A stretch of 64,000 nt of DNA from the NCBI RefSeq assembly GCF_000413935.1, contig NZ_KE340374.1:1-64000 (forward strand). Direction: 5' to 3'. The notes under the pieces are model-generated. The model did not search any database and was not told the origin of the DNA. It saw only the letters and a list, made by a program, of their open reading frames with translations. How positions within the stretch are numbered: position 1 is the stretch's first letter; each line of letters starts with the position of its first letter. Positions 1-9,221 of the stretch are shown here, piece after piece. This DNA comes from Acinetobacter colistiniresistens (GTDB taxonomy: Bacteria > Pseudomonadota > Gammaproteobacteria > Pseudomonadales > Moraxellaceae). Made by a program: the position numbers and the translations under genes.

Positions 1-11
1 GCAATCAGATT

Positions 12-88
<77 letters not shown>

Positions 89-147
89 TCAGATACATCT
101 TCGAAGAACAACTTGTTGTGGATTCTTACCAGTCACCAATCTTTCGT

Positions 148-1685
<1,538 letters not shown>

Positions 1686-1943
1686 AAAATCATTAGTAGC
1701 TTATGGCTACAAATCTTGGCTCATCAATTTTCTGACTAAAAATTCGCTCAAATAAACTTCGAGAAATTTCTACTCTTCAATCAATGAAATATTTTCGATT
1801 GATCAACCAGTAAAAATCCACACAAGTTGTTCTTCTATTCTCTTAATGATCTTTTCACCACCTCGTCAGTGGCAAATCAACGCAATAAATATTTAACAAC
1901 TTAACCAGTAAAGCTAAGTTATTTTTGCTTCATCGCGTCGGGA

Positions 1944-1978
1944 TGAGTGCATTATAGGAGATTTTTTTTAGGGTGCAA
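1944..1978 (-). promoter_or_regulatory. rrn operon sigma-70 promoter
   Basis: On the minus strand a -35 TTGCAC (1973-1978) and a consensus -10 TATAAT (1951-1956) are separated by 16 bp, with an A-rich run upstream that could act as an UP element. It lies about 260 bp before the 16S 5' end. The leader between promoter and 16S (1686-1943) holds no gene that I can see. Confidence 0.75.
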
Positions 1979-2071
1979 GCTTTTTTAAACCCTTGTTTTA
2001 TCGAGTGTTCTTTTTTTACACACCAACATGTTCAACAAAGCAGCATAATTCTTGTAAGCATATAAAATTAA

Positions 2072-2100
2072 AGCAGAAATATATTTAAAATATTTCTGCT
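2072..2100. terminator. AT-rich hairpin terminator after the cyclophilin gene
   Basis: AGCAGAAATA and TATTTCTGCT form a 10-bp stem around a short AT loop, with T-rich sequence on either side. It sits just past the stop codon of the minus-strand cyclophilin gene and could work in both directions. Confidence 0.65.
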
Positions 2101-2107
2101 TTGTTTT

Positions 2108-2662
2108 TTACTTGTTGTTCTTTATCTGAACACTAATAATTTTAATCGGTTGTTTTGGTACATTTTGATGCATTCCATAGTTACCTGTGGGTACATTGAC
2201 GATCTTATCGACAATATCCATCCCTTTGGTCACTTTACCAAATACAGCATAACCCGCATCCATTGCTGATTTATTTAAAAAGCTATTGTCCGCCACATTA
2301 ATAAAGAACTGGCTGCTTGCTGAGTTCGGGTTACTGGTACGCGCCATTGCTAAAGTACCGCGCATGTTCTTCAAGCCATTGCCCGACTCATTCACGATTG
2401 GTGCTTTGGTTGCCTTCTCAATCATATTGGCATCTAAACCACCGCCTTGTACCATAAAGCCAGGAATCACGCGATGGAAGATCGTGCCTGTATAGAAGTT
2501 GCTTTTTACATAGCTTTCAAAGTTTTTTGCAGACACAGGTGCTTTATCATCAAAAAGTTCGATTTCGATGTTGCCCATACTGGTTTTCATATCAACCATG
2601 GTATTTGCAAATAAATGGCTGCTTGCCAAAATTAAACCTGTTGTCATGAACAACTTTTTCAT
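2108..2662 (-). CDS. periplasmic peptidyl-prolyl cis-trans isomerase, cyclophilin type
   Basis: A cyclophilin (rotamase A family) that interconverts cis and trans prolyl bonds during protein folding. From the chosen start (MKKLFMTTG, 184 aa) the first ~20 residues form a signal peptide ending SHLFA, so the enzyme is probably periplasmic like PpiA. The cyclophilin core is visible: [13 protein letters not shown] near residue 65-77, then the RGTLAMAR and SSQFFINV segments that line the active site. An in-frame start 15 codons upstream would bury the signal peptide, so I reject it. It is a single gene with a hairpin terminator behind it. Subtype (ppiA versus ppiB) is inferred only from the signal peptide. 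Confidence 0.9.
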   Translation of the reverse strand: MKKLFMTTGLILASSHLFANTMVDMKTSMGNIEIELFDDKAPVSAKNFESYVKSNFYTGTIFHRVIPGFMVQGGGLDANMIEKATKAPIVNESGNGLKNMRGTLAMARTSNPNSASSQFFINVADNSFLNKSAMDAGYAVFGKVTKGMDIVDKIVNVPTGNYGMHQNVPKQPIKIISVQIKNNK

Positions 2663-2760
2663 CATTGCTTTTCTCGGCTTGAACATAGATTTGTTGTGAA
2701 TACTCATCTTAGTTTTGCAAATTCAATTTTGCTATTTCTATTTGTTATCTTTCATAAAGA

Positions 2761-2790
2761 AAACCGATGTTTCACGTGAAACATCGGTTT
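2761..2790. promoter_or_regulatory. parS-like ParB-binding site inside a perfect 30-bp palindrome
   Basis: The central 16 bp TGTTTCACGTGAAACA (2768-2783) match the conserved bacterial parS palindrome. The symmetry continues for seven more base pairs on each side, so the full 30 bp are a perfect inverted repeat. It lies between the esterase and cyclophilin genes, both on the minus strand. In RNA it could form a long hairpin followed by TTTTCTTT, so it might also end esterase transcription. Confidence 0.75.
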
Positions 2791-2811
2791 GAGGATTTGG
2801 CCTGTAGATAA

Positions 2812-3909
2812 TTAACTATGTTTATCCCAGAACTTTCTAAAGTTTTTCGCTACTTCAATGGTATTGCGTTTTGCCTTACTTGAGATTGGTGTCAGATTAA
2901 TAAAGCCATGGGTTTGATCGGGATAGTCAACATATTGGACTTTAACCCCGTTTTGTCTGAGTTTATGACTATAGATTGCACCCTCATCATGCAGTAAGTC
3001 ATGCCCAGCAGTAATCACATAAGCAGGTGCCAGTTTTCTAAGGCTGCCATAAGTCGGTGAGATCAATGGATCATCGAGTGCAACATCGTGCTGTGCAGCA
3101 TAATAGTCCGTCACATAATCCACATCTTTACTGGTCAGTACCAATCCTTCGCCATAAGCATAAAAAGAGGGATGGCGGCTTTTGAAATCAACTGCTGGAT
3201 AAATCAATAGCTGTGCTTGTGGTGCATAGGCTTTACCTACGGAGTGCTGCGCAACCACCGTACTGATATTGCCCCCTGCACTATCCCCTGCAACAGCAAT
3301 ACGGTTCTTATAAATTTTGAGCTGACGGCGGTTTTGATATACCCATGCCAAGGCATCTTCACAGGATTTGATCAATAACTGTGGTGATGCTTCTGGTGCG
3401 AGTGGATAATCAATACTGAGCACCTGTACTTTTGCATACTTGGCAATCAGGCGACAGGCTTCATCATGGGTATCCAGACCGCCTACGACAAAACCACCAC
3501 CATGATAGAACACAATCATCGGTAACTTTTTGTTGGGTGCAGGATGATAATGTCTGGCAAAGACGGTCCCACTTTGCAGTGGAAGGCGGATATCTTCAAC
3601 CGATTCAACTGAAGTCGGCTTATTGATAATCGCCAACATCTGCGTATCAAACTGACGACGAGACTCAATGGGATCTTCACCAATAAAGCCTATCTGGCCC
3701 TGTTTAATTTGGACGGCCATCAAACATTTAGTAAAAGAATCTAAATCTGGGTATTGATGTGGATAAGCGAGAAGCTTGGCCAGAGACTCTTGTATGATTT
3801 TAGGGAGCTTATCAAGCGCTCGTGCAGCAGGGCCTTGCCCTTTGTCTAAAATTGTTTGAATTTTTTGAGGTAATGCTGTCACTTCTGTCCCCTTCTTCGC
3901 TCTGTCCAT
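2812..3909 (-). CDS. alpha/beta hydrolase (HSL family esterase/lipase)
   Basis: A 365-residue carboxylic ester hydrolase of the hormone-sensitive-lipase family. The oxyanion-hole motif HGGG is at residues 136-139 and the nucleophile elbow GDSAGG at 208-213, with Ser210 as nucleophile. An Asp in the HDLLHDEG segment and the His of QTHGF near the C-terminus complete the likely triad. An N-terminal helical cap of about 100 residues precedes the fold. No signal peptide is visible, so it is probably cytoplasmic. The substrate cannot be read from the sequence. It is transcribed alone, and the parS-like palindrome follows it. Confidence 0.88.
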   Translation of the reverse strand: MDRAKKGTEVTALPQKIQTILDKGQGPAARALDKLPKIIQESLAKLLAYPHQYPDLDSFTKCLMAVQIKQGQIGFIGEDPIESRRQFDTQMLAIINKPTSVESVEDIRLPLQSGTVFARHYHPAPNKKLPMIVFYHGGGFVVGGLDTHDEACRLIAKYAKVQVLSIDYPLAPEASPQLLIKSCEDALAWVYQNRRQLKIYKNRIAVAGDSAGGNISTVVAQHSVGKAYAPQAQLLIYPAVDFKSRHPSFYAYGEGLVLTSKDVDYVTDYYAAQHDVALDDPLISPTYGSLRKLAPAYVITAGHDLLHDEGAIYSHKLRQNGVKVQYVDYPDQTHGFINLTPISSKAKRNTIEVAKNFRKFWDKHS

Positions 3910-4243
3910 AATTCTTGTTGTCTTCGACTATATGCTTTTCTAAAGTCTTAGATCAAGTTCAAGATTTGAAAAATATGTCGTACGCTAAAGGGCTATTATC
4001 AAAAAGTCATTAACCATAATGCTTATTTACACCTACTTTTTATGCCAGTTAAACAATGTTTTAAAACTTGCTTGTTAAAACCATAAAACTAGAGCCAATC
4101 AATTCACCCTAGTTTTATAGCACTTCAAAAGTGTCATTTTTATGAATCAAGTCAACTTCGCGTAATGTATAGCAGTACATCGGTAAGATTGCATGCGGCA
4201 TCGTGTGTTCAATCTTATGCGAAGCCAACTTCATCCTTAAAAA
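3910..4243. other. intergenic, no gene seen
   Basis: This AT-rich stretch of 334 bp lies upstream of the esterase gene and downstream of the lipoprotein gene. I see no convincing coding region, repeat or RNA gene in it. It must hold the esterase promoter, but no clear consensus stands out. Confidence 0.5.
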
Positions 4244-4483
4244 TTATTGCGCAGTCGTACCCGCTGAACCAGAGACTGAACCCGACACATCAGCAGAAGC
4301 ACCACCAGGTTGAACATCAACGGATGATCCACCATGTACACCAACGCCACCTTGTACTCCCGTTGGGCTTGCGCTTGTGGTTTGAGCTGAGCCAGAGGCA
4401 TCTAAACCACCTTGAGTTGAACAACCTACAGCTGTTAATGCAACACCTGCTACAACTGCAGAAATCAATGCTAACTTTTTCAT
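4244..4483 (-). CDS. small Gly/Ser-rich lipoprotein
   Basis: A 79-residue predicted lipoprotein of unknown function. The N-terminus MKKLALISAVVAGVALTAVGC is a type II signal peptide whose lipobox ends at the cysteine. The rest is low-complexity Gly, Ser, Ala and Thr with repeated Val-Gly and Ser-Gly pairs and no recognisable domain. AAGGAAA lies upstream of the chosen ATG. A longer in-frame start exists but would hide the signal peptide. Such short Gly/Ser-rich lipoproteins occur in Acinetobacter; the role is unknown. Confidence 0.7.
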   Translation of the reverse strand: MKKLALISAVVAGVALTAVGCSTQGGLDASGSAQTTSASPTGVQGGVGVHGGSSVDVQPGGASADVSGSVSGSAGTTAQ

Positions 4484-4863
4484 TTCGTATTTCCTTTCAT
4501 TATGACAAAAAGCAAAGTTGTCTTTGCGATGCCTATGATTCACAATTTTTTTCTTGGACGTGATGCGGATTAGTTGCAGTTTGTTATGTAAGCCGCATTG
4601 TTTTGCAATTTTTCTTAAATCAACAATCCTTAACTTTCACATATTTTTAAAAACCTGAACAATTGCTAAGGTCTTATGATCGAAGTGATCTCAGCTTTAT
4701 TTGCGCTGTTAAATGGTGCTTATCTTATTTTTTTATAATTCATAGAAATACTGCATAAGCTGCTTAAAAGATTACAATTGCGTAATTTTGATTAAAAATA
4801 AATGTAGCAGGCATAAAAAAACCGTGACTTTTCATCACGGTTGTTTGAGCTAGATATACGGTT
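4484..4863. other. intergenic with one terminator, no gene seen
   Basis: An AT-rich stretch between the lipoprotein gene and the split metallo-hydrolase gene. Apart from the hairpin at 4820-4842 I see nothing that supports a gene or RNA. Confidence 0.5.
4820..4842 (-). terminator. Rho-independent terminator of the metallo-hydrolase gene
   Basis: AACCGTGA and TCACGGTT pair around a short loop, and on the minus strand the stem is followed by a run of T. It lies directly downstream of the minus-strand hydrolase stop codon. Confidence 0.8.
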
Positions 4864-5490
4864 TTAAGGCCATTTCATCTCGCCTTTAACCACTTTAGCA
4901 CCTAGGTCCAAACTACCCGACTCACCTAGTGCAGGATATTGTTTTCGCATCATTTGGCTAAGTTCAGCTGAGTTTTTGGTTAGCTTAACGGCTTTCTCAT
5001 ATTGCTTTAAATAGTCAATCGAGAAATTTACCGCATCCAGACCTTCCGCGGCACCTACCTTCATATGTGCCGGCACCACCACTTGCGGATTCAAGGCTTT
5101 AATACTTTCTAAAGCCTGTACCACTTCTGCACGATCTTTAGCTGTCGGAGTATCCGCAGTCCAAAGATGAATCCCTGAGGATACCGGAATACCACCGACT
5201 ACCGCTTTAGCACTTGGAATCCACAGATAAGTGAGCTCTTTTTTGCCTTTAATTTCGATATTTTCATTTTCTAATTTTAAAGTTTTTGCAGTATATGCTT
5301 GCGGAACAATAATTTTGCTCGGTGCATTGGCGCCCATTTTAGGTCCCCAATAGGCAACTTTCAGCGCTTGCGTATCTTGAATATGTTTCACTGTTTCAGG
5401 CGTTGCAATAATTTTCACATTTGGGAAGTACTGTTTAAACACATCTAAACCAAAATAGAAGTCTGGATCACCATAGCTGACAAAAATGGT
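4864..5490 (-). pseudogene. metallo-beta-lactamase-fold hydrolase, 3' part of a gene split by the transposon
   Basis: This piece codes for about 207 C-terminal residues of an MBL-fold metallo-hydrolase, beginning TIFVSYGDPDFYFG and ending at a normal stop. The missing 5' part lies at 19118-19352 on the same strand. The two pieces share the 7-bp target duplication and join in frame as LKTIFVSYGDP to give a protein of about 284 aa. The open frame runs on upstream into the transposon end, which supplies several ATG codons (MVRTGMTG repeated), so a truncated protein might still be made. It would lack the signal peptide and the first quarter of the fold. I call it inactive by inference. Confidence 0.88.
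5484..5490. repeat. target-site duplication, left copy (AAATGGT)
   Basis: AAATGGT here is repeated at 19118-19124, on the other side of the transposon. Seven bp fits the 4-8 bp duplications known for IS21-family transposition. Removing the element plus one copy restores the reading frame of the split gene. Confidence 0.88.
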
Positions 5491-5570
5491 TGCATATTCC
5501 TGCATAAACATACCAGTCATTCCTGTTCGTACCATACCAGTCATTCCTGTTCGCACCATACTACTTTAAT
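5491..5570 (+). repeat. left terminal inverted repeat of the transposon
   Basis: It starts TGCATATTCC and contains two direct copies of a 24-bp unit beginning CATACCAGTCATTCC. Read from the opposite direction, the right end (19038-19117) shows the same order: TGCA, an ATAAA block, CATTCCTGTTCGTACCATAC, then a second CAGTCATTCC unit. Multiple repeated transposase sites at each end are typical of IS21-family elements. Confidence 0.88.
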
Positions 5571-5779
5571 TAAAATAATAAAGGATAGAACTTATTTAAA
5601 GCTAAACACTAATATTGACTAGACTAATCCGAATATCTATTCAAAAGTCTAGACTTCACAAATAGATCAGACATACCAGAGTGAAGTAGCATAAAAAATA
5701 AAGTTCATTCAACCTATGATAGGTTTCATAATCTAACGCTCCTATTTCTGTTGTACCTAGCTTAGGATATCTTCAATGA

Positions 5780-5943
5780 ACTGAATTGAAAATCACTCAA
5801 GAATCTCTTGCACTTCAATGTGGAATTGATCGGAGCTATATGGGGCGTATTGTATTGAACGTGGCGAAGTAAACCTTACTGTTGAAAAGCTGTATGAAAT
5901 CGCCACCGCACTAGAAGTAGACATGAAAGAATTATTGCCCTAA
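5780..5943 (+). pseudogene. remnant of an XRE-type helix-turn-helix regulator
   Basis: Two frames together spell a typical XRE HTH C-terminal region: TQESLALQCGIDRSYMG in one frame, then IERGEVNLTVEKLYEIA and DMKELLP to the stop in the next. The switch occurs where GTATT is duplicated in tandem (around 5849-5858), a 5-bp insertion that shifts the frame. The 5' part is also missing, with an in-frame stop and no start codon. Small solitary XRE regulators often accompany restriction systems, so this may be a dead control gene. It lies inside the transposon at its left end. Confidence 0.7.
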
Positions 5944-5946
5944 TTT

Positions 5947-6489
5947 TTAGCGTTTTTTTCCAGTACCATATCCTCCAAATACAGTCCGACCACCAATTTT
6001 CATAGACGTGTTCTCTATCAAATCAAATTCGTCACGGGGTTCTTTAGAGTATTTTTTGTATTTTTCTATATAGTCTTCTTCAATCTCTGCTTTTTGTGAT
6101 TTAATTACAGGTAATGGCCCTTTGTAAGTTTTTAGAAAATCCCCAAACATTTGATAATTCTCGTCTAAAAGAGTATTACTCTTACTCTTCTTTAATTTGT
6201 TATCTTCGATAAAAAAGCATGTACCAGTTCTGTATTCAAACCATCTTACTGCTTTTAGATATTCGGTCCCTTTCAATTTTGTGAAATCCAAAACTTGCAT
6301 AATAAGCGTGCTATCACTGTGTTCTTTATAATGCATCGCAGCAAAGACTGCTATTTGATGAAATAGCGTGGAATGTAAGAATTTTTTATGATCCAAAAAT
6401 GGAGCTAGTTCTGATTTGGATATTTCACTTACAGTTCTCAAAATTTTCTGAAATTTGTCTTTGTTGCGTTTATATTCCTCACTTTTCAT
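5947..6489 (-). CDS. hypothetical protein inside the transposon
   Basis: An unrecognised 180-residue protein. It is charged and Lys/Glu-rich, without a signal peptide or membrane segment. The middle holds a mostly helical stretch (HQIAVFAAMHYKEH) and the C-terminus ends in a Gly-rich basic tail (GGRTVFGGYGTGKKR). A strong ribosome-binding site, GAGGAAGGAG, precedes the ATG, which supports real expression. It is divergent from hsdM, with about 160 bp between them. Position within the cargo suggests a link to defence or its control, but that is inference from location only. Confidence 0.75.
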   Translation of the reverse strand: MKSEEYKRNKDKFQKILRTVSEISKSELAPFLDHKKFLHSTLFHQIAVFAAMHYKEHSDSTLIMQVLDFTKLKGTEYLKAVRWFEYRTGTCFFIEDNKLKKSKSNTLLDENYQMFGDFLKTYKGPLPVIKSQKAEIEEDYIEKYKKYSKEPRDEFDLIENTSMKIGGRTVFGGYGTGKKR

Positions 6490-6652
6490 GCTCCTTCCTC
6501 TTTAGCGAATAGTTTATTTAATTTCTAATCTAGATGAATTTCTTGCATCTGTGAATATAGGAGACAAATTATGTCGTTTCCCGATCAGATCTATTCGCTT
6601 TTTTAACTAAATTTTAAGACAATACCCTCAAAGAAATTTGAGAGTCATCAGC

Positions 6653-8134
6653 GTGATTACAGGCGAAATTAAAAGCAAAATTGACCAGATTTGGAATGCA
6701 TTTTGGAGTGGCGGTATTTCCAATCCTTTAGAAGTCATGGAGCAAATGACCTATTTGCTGTTTATTCGCCGACTCGATGAAATTCAGATCACCAAAGAAA
6801 AGAAAGCTAACCGCTTAAAAACTGCTGTAGAACATCCAATTTTTACGCCTGAACAAGATCATCTTCGTTGGTCGAAGTTTGTGACTTTGGGTGATGCTGC
6901 AACTTTATATAACACCGTTGCCAATGAAGTTTTTCCTTTCATTAAAAACTTAGGTGTTGAAGACGAAACCACCTATAGCCATCACATGAAGGATGCACGT
7001 TTTACCATTCCTACGCCTGCGCTACTTACCAAAGTGGTGGATTTGGTTGCTGATGTGCCAATGGATGATAAAGACACCAAGGGCGATATTTACGAGTACA
7101 TGCTCGGTAAGATTGCTTCAGCAGGTCAAAATGGTCAGTTCCGTACACCTCGCCATATCATCAAGATGATTGTGGAGCTGATGCAACCAAAACCAACCGA
7201 TACCATCTGTGACCCTGCGTGTGGTACAGCAGGCTTTCTCGTAGCGGCAAGTGAATATTTAAACGATCATCACAGCACTGAGATTTTTGCCAATCCTGAA
7301 GCAGCTAAACGCTTTAGTGAAGAAACTTTTTTTGGTTATGACTTTGATAGCACCATGCTTCGTATTGGTTCGATGAACATGATGCTGCACGGTGTAGAAA
7401 ACCCAAGTATTGAAAACCGTGATTCTTTAAATGAAGCGCATTCTCATATTGCTGAAAAATATAGTTTGATTTTAGCCAATCCTCCATTTGCAGGAAGTTT
7501 GGACAATGAAAGCTGTGCCAAGAATATTCAAGCCGTAGTCAAAACTAAAAAGACTGAATTACTGTTTTTAGCCTTGTTCTTACGTTTGTTAAAAACAGGT
7601 GGTCGTGCTGCGGTGATTGTGCCTGATGGCGTGTTATTTGGTTCTTCAAAAGCACATAAAGATTTGCGTCAAAAGATTGTGGAAGAGCAAAAGCTTGAAG
7701 CGATTATCTCGATGCCATCTGGTGTGTTTAAGCCGTATGCAGGTGTTTCGACAGCCATTATGATTTTCACCAAAACCATGTCGGGCGGGACGGACAAAGT
7801 TTGGTTCTATGACATGCAGGCAGATGGTTATTCGTTGGATGATAAGCGTAATGAGCTAGATGCATCTAAGCATGAAAATAACAACATTCCTGACATTATT
7901 GCGCGTTTTAAAAACTTAGAGGGTGAAAAAGGTCGTAAAACCACAGAGCAAAGCTTTATGGTGGATAAAGCCGATATTGCTGCCAATGGTTATGATTTGT
8001 CGATTAACCGTTATAAAGAAGTGGTATATGAGCAAGTGGAATATGAAGCACCAAGTAAAATTTTGGCGGATTTAGAAGAGCTTGAGCAGGATATTTTAAA
8101 AGGAATGGCTACGCTTAAGGAGTTGCTGAAATAA
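6653..8134 (+). CDS. hsdM: type I restriction-modification system, methyltransferase subunit
   Basis: HsdM, the N6-adenine methyltransferase subunit of a type I system; with HsdS it methylates the recognition site. I choose the GTG at 6653, giving the usual N-terminus ITGEIKSKIDQIWN and 493 aa. The helical N-terminal domain (about 1-140) is followed by the catalytic domain, with the SAM-binding motif DPACGTAGF at 187-195 and the catalytic NPPF at 276-279. Both key motifs are intact. Its TAA overlaps the hsdS ATG by one base, so the two are translationally coupled. The operon continues with hsdR and the RloC-like gene. Confidence 0.95.
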   Translation: MITGEIKSKIDQIWNAFWSGGISNPLEVMEQMTYLLFIRRLDEIQITKEKKANRLKTAVEHPIFTPEQDHLRWSKFVTLGDAATLYNTVANEVFPFIKNLGVEDETTYSHHMKDARFTIPTPALLTKVVDLVADVPMDDKDTKGDIYEYMLGKIASAGQNGQFRTPRHIIKMIVELMQPKPTDTICDPACGTAGFLVAASEYLNDHHSTEIFANPEAAKRFSEETFFGYDFDSTMLRIGSMNMMLHGVENPSIENRDSLNEAHSHIAEKYSLILANPPFAGSLDNESCAKNIQAVVKTKKTELLFLALFLRLLKTGGRAAVIVPDGVLFGSSKAHKDLRQKIVEEQKLEAIISMPSGVFKPYAGVSTAIMIFTKTMSGGTDKVWFYDMQADGYSLDDKRNELDASKHENNNIPDIIARFKNLEGEKGRKTTEQSFMVDKADIAANGYDLSINRYKEVVYEQVEYEAPSKILADLEELEQDILKGMATLKELLK

Positions 8135-9192
8135 TGGAAAAAGTGCAACTTGGAACACTTGTAAAAATTACAAGTGGCTTTGCTTTTAAATCTAATTTAT
8201 TTAATACCGATAAAAAAGGTTTACCTCTAATTCGTATCCGTGACGTTGTACGTGGTTATTCAGATACATATTATGATGGCGAATATAAAGCAGAATATTT
8301 GATTCAAAAAGGCGATGCTTTAATTGGTATGGATGGAGAATTCAACCTCGCATTATGGAATAGTGGTAAAGCACTATTGAATCAACGAGTCTGCAAAATT
8401 CAAAGTATTGATGAAAGATTAGATCAAAATTATTTAATCCGATTTTTGCCAAAAGCACTTAAAGATATTGAAGATAGAACTCCGTTTGTAACTGTTAAGC
8501 ATCTTTCTGTGAAAGATATTAATAATATTCAAATCCCACTCCCACCACTTGCAGAGCAACGTCGAATTGCGTCTATTTTAGATCAAGCGGATGAGCTACG
8601 CCAAAAACGTCAGCAAGCGATTGAAAAGTTAGATCAGCTTTTACAAGCCACTTTTATTGATATGTTTGGCGATCCTGTGAGTAATTCTAAAGGGTGGGAG
8701 GTACTTAAATGGAGAGATGCTCTAAAAATTATTAATGGGAAAAATCAAAAAGCTGTTCTTGATCAAAATGGAATTTTCCCAATATGTGGTAGTGGCGGAG
8801 TCATGGGGTATGCTAATGAATGGCTTACTCCAGCGAAGTCTGTCATTATTGGTAGAAAAGGAAATATCAATAAACCAATTTTGATGTTTGAAAATTTTTG
8901 GAATGTTGATACTGCCTTTGGTTTAGTGCCAAATAAAGATGTATTAAATGCAGATTATTTATTTTGGTTCTGTCATTTTTTTAATTTTGAGCAACTCAAT
9001 AAAACAGTAACCATTCCTAGTTTAACTAAGTCTGATTTGTTGAATATAGACATACCAACTCCTCCGTTGGATAAACAATTATGTTTTTCAAATATATGTG
9101 ATCAAACACGTATATTAAAAAGTAAAATGGAACTAAAAGATTTAAATCTTTTTAGCTCATTACAAAACCAAGCATTTAACGGTACTTTATAA
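8134..9192 (+). CDS. hsdS: type I restriction-modification system, specificity subunit
   Basis: HsdS sets the DNA sequence recognised by both the methylase and the restriction complex. The 352-residue protein shows the two-half design: a first target-recognition domain (about 1-130), a conserved region IPLPPLAEQRRIASILDQ followed by a long helix, a second target-recognition domain (about 190-300), and a second conserved region starting IPTPPLDKQ. The last helix looks shorter than usual, giving a length a little below the common 400 residues. The recognition site cannot be predicted from the sequence. Confidence 0.93.
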   Translation: MEKVQLGTLVKITSGFAFKSNLFNTDKKGLPLIRIRDVVRGYSDTYYDGEYKAEYLIQKGDALIGMDGEFNLALWNSGKALLNQRVCKIQSIDERLDQNYLIRFLPKALKDIEDRTPFVTVKHLSVKDINNIQIPLPPLAEQRRIASILDQADELRQKRQQAIEKLDQLLQATFIDMFGDPVSNSKGWEVLKWRDALKIINGKNQKAVLDQNGIFPICGSGGVMGYANEWLTPAKSVIIGRKGNINKPILMFENFWNVDTAFGLVPNKDVLNADYLFWFCHFFNFEQLNKTVTIPSLTKSDLLNIDIPTPPLDKQLCFSNICDQTRILKSKMELKDLNLFSSLQNQAFNGTL

Positions 9193-9221
9193 AATTTAAT
9201 TTAAAATTTGAGGGTATATAC

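Noticed and set aside
4165..4563. 132-codon plus-strand frame opposite the lipoprotein gene
   Set aside because: It is His/Gln-rich noise antiparallel to a gene that has a lipobox and a ribosome-binding site.
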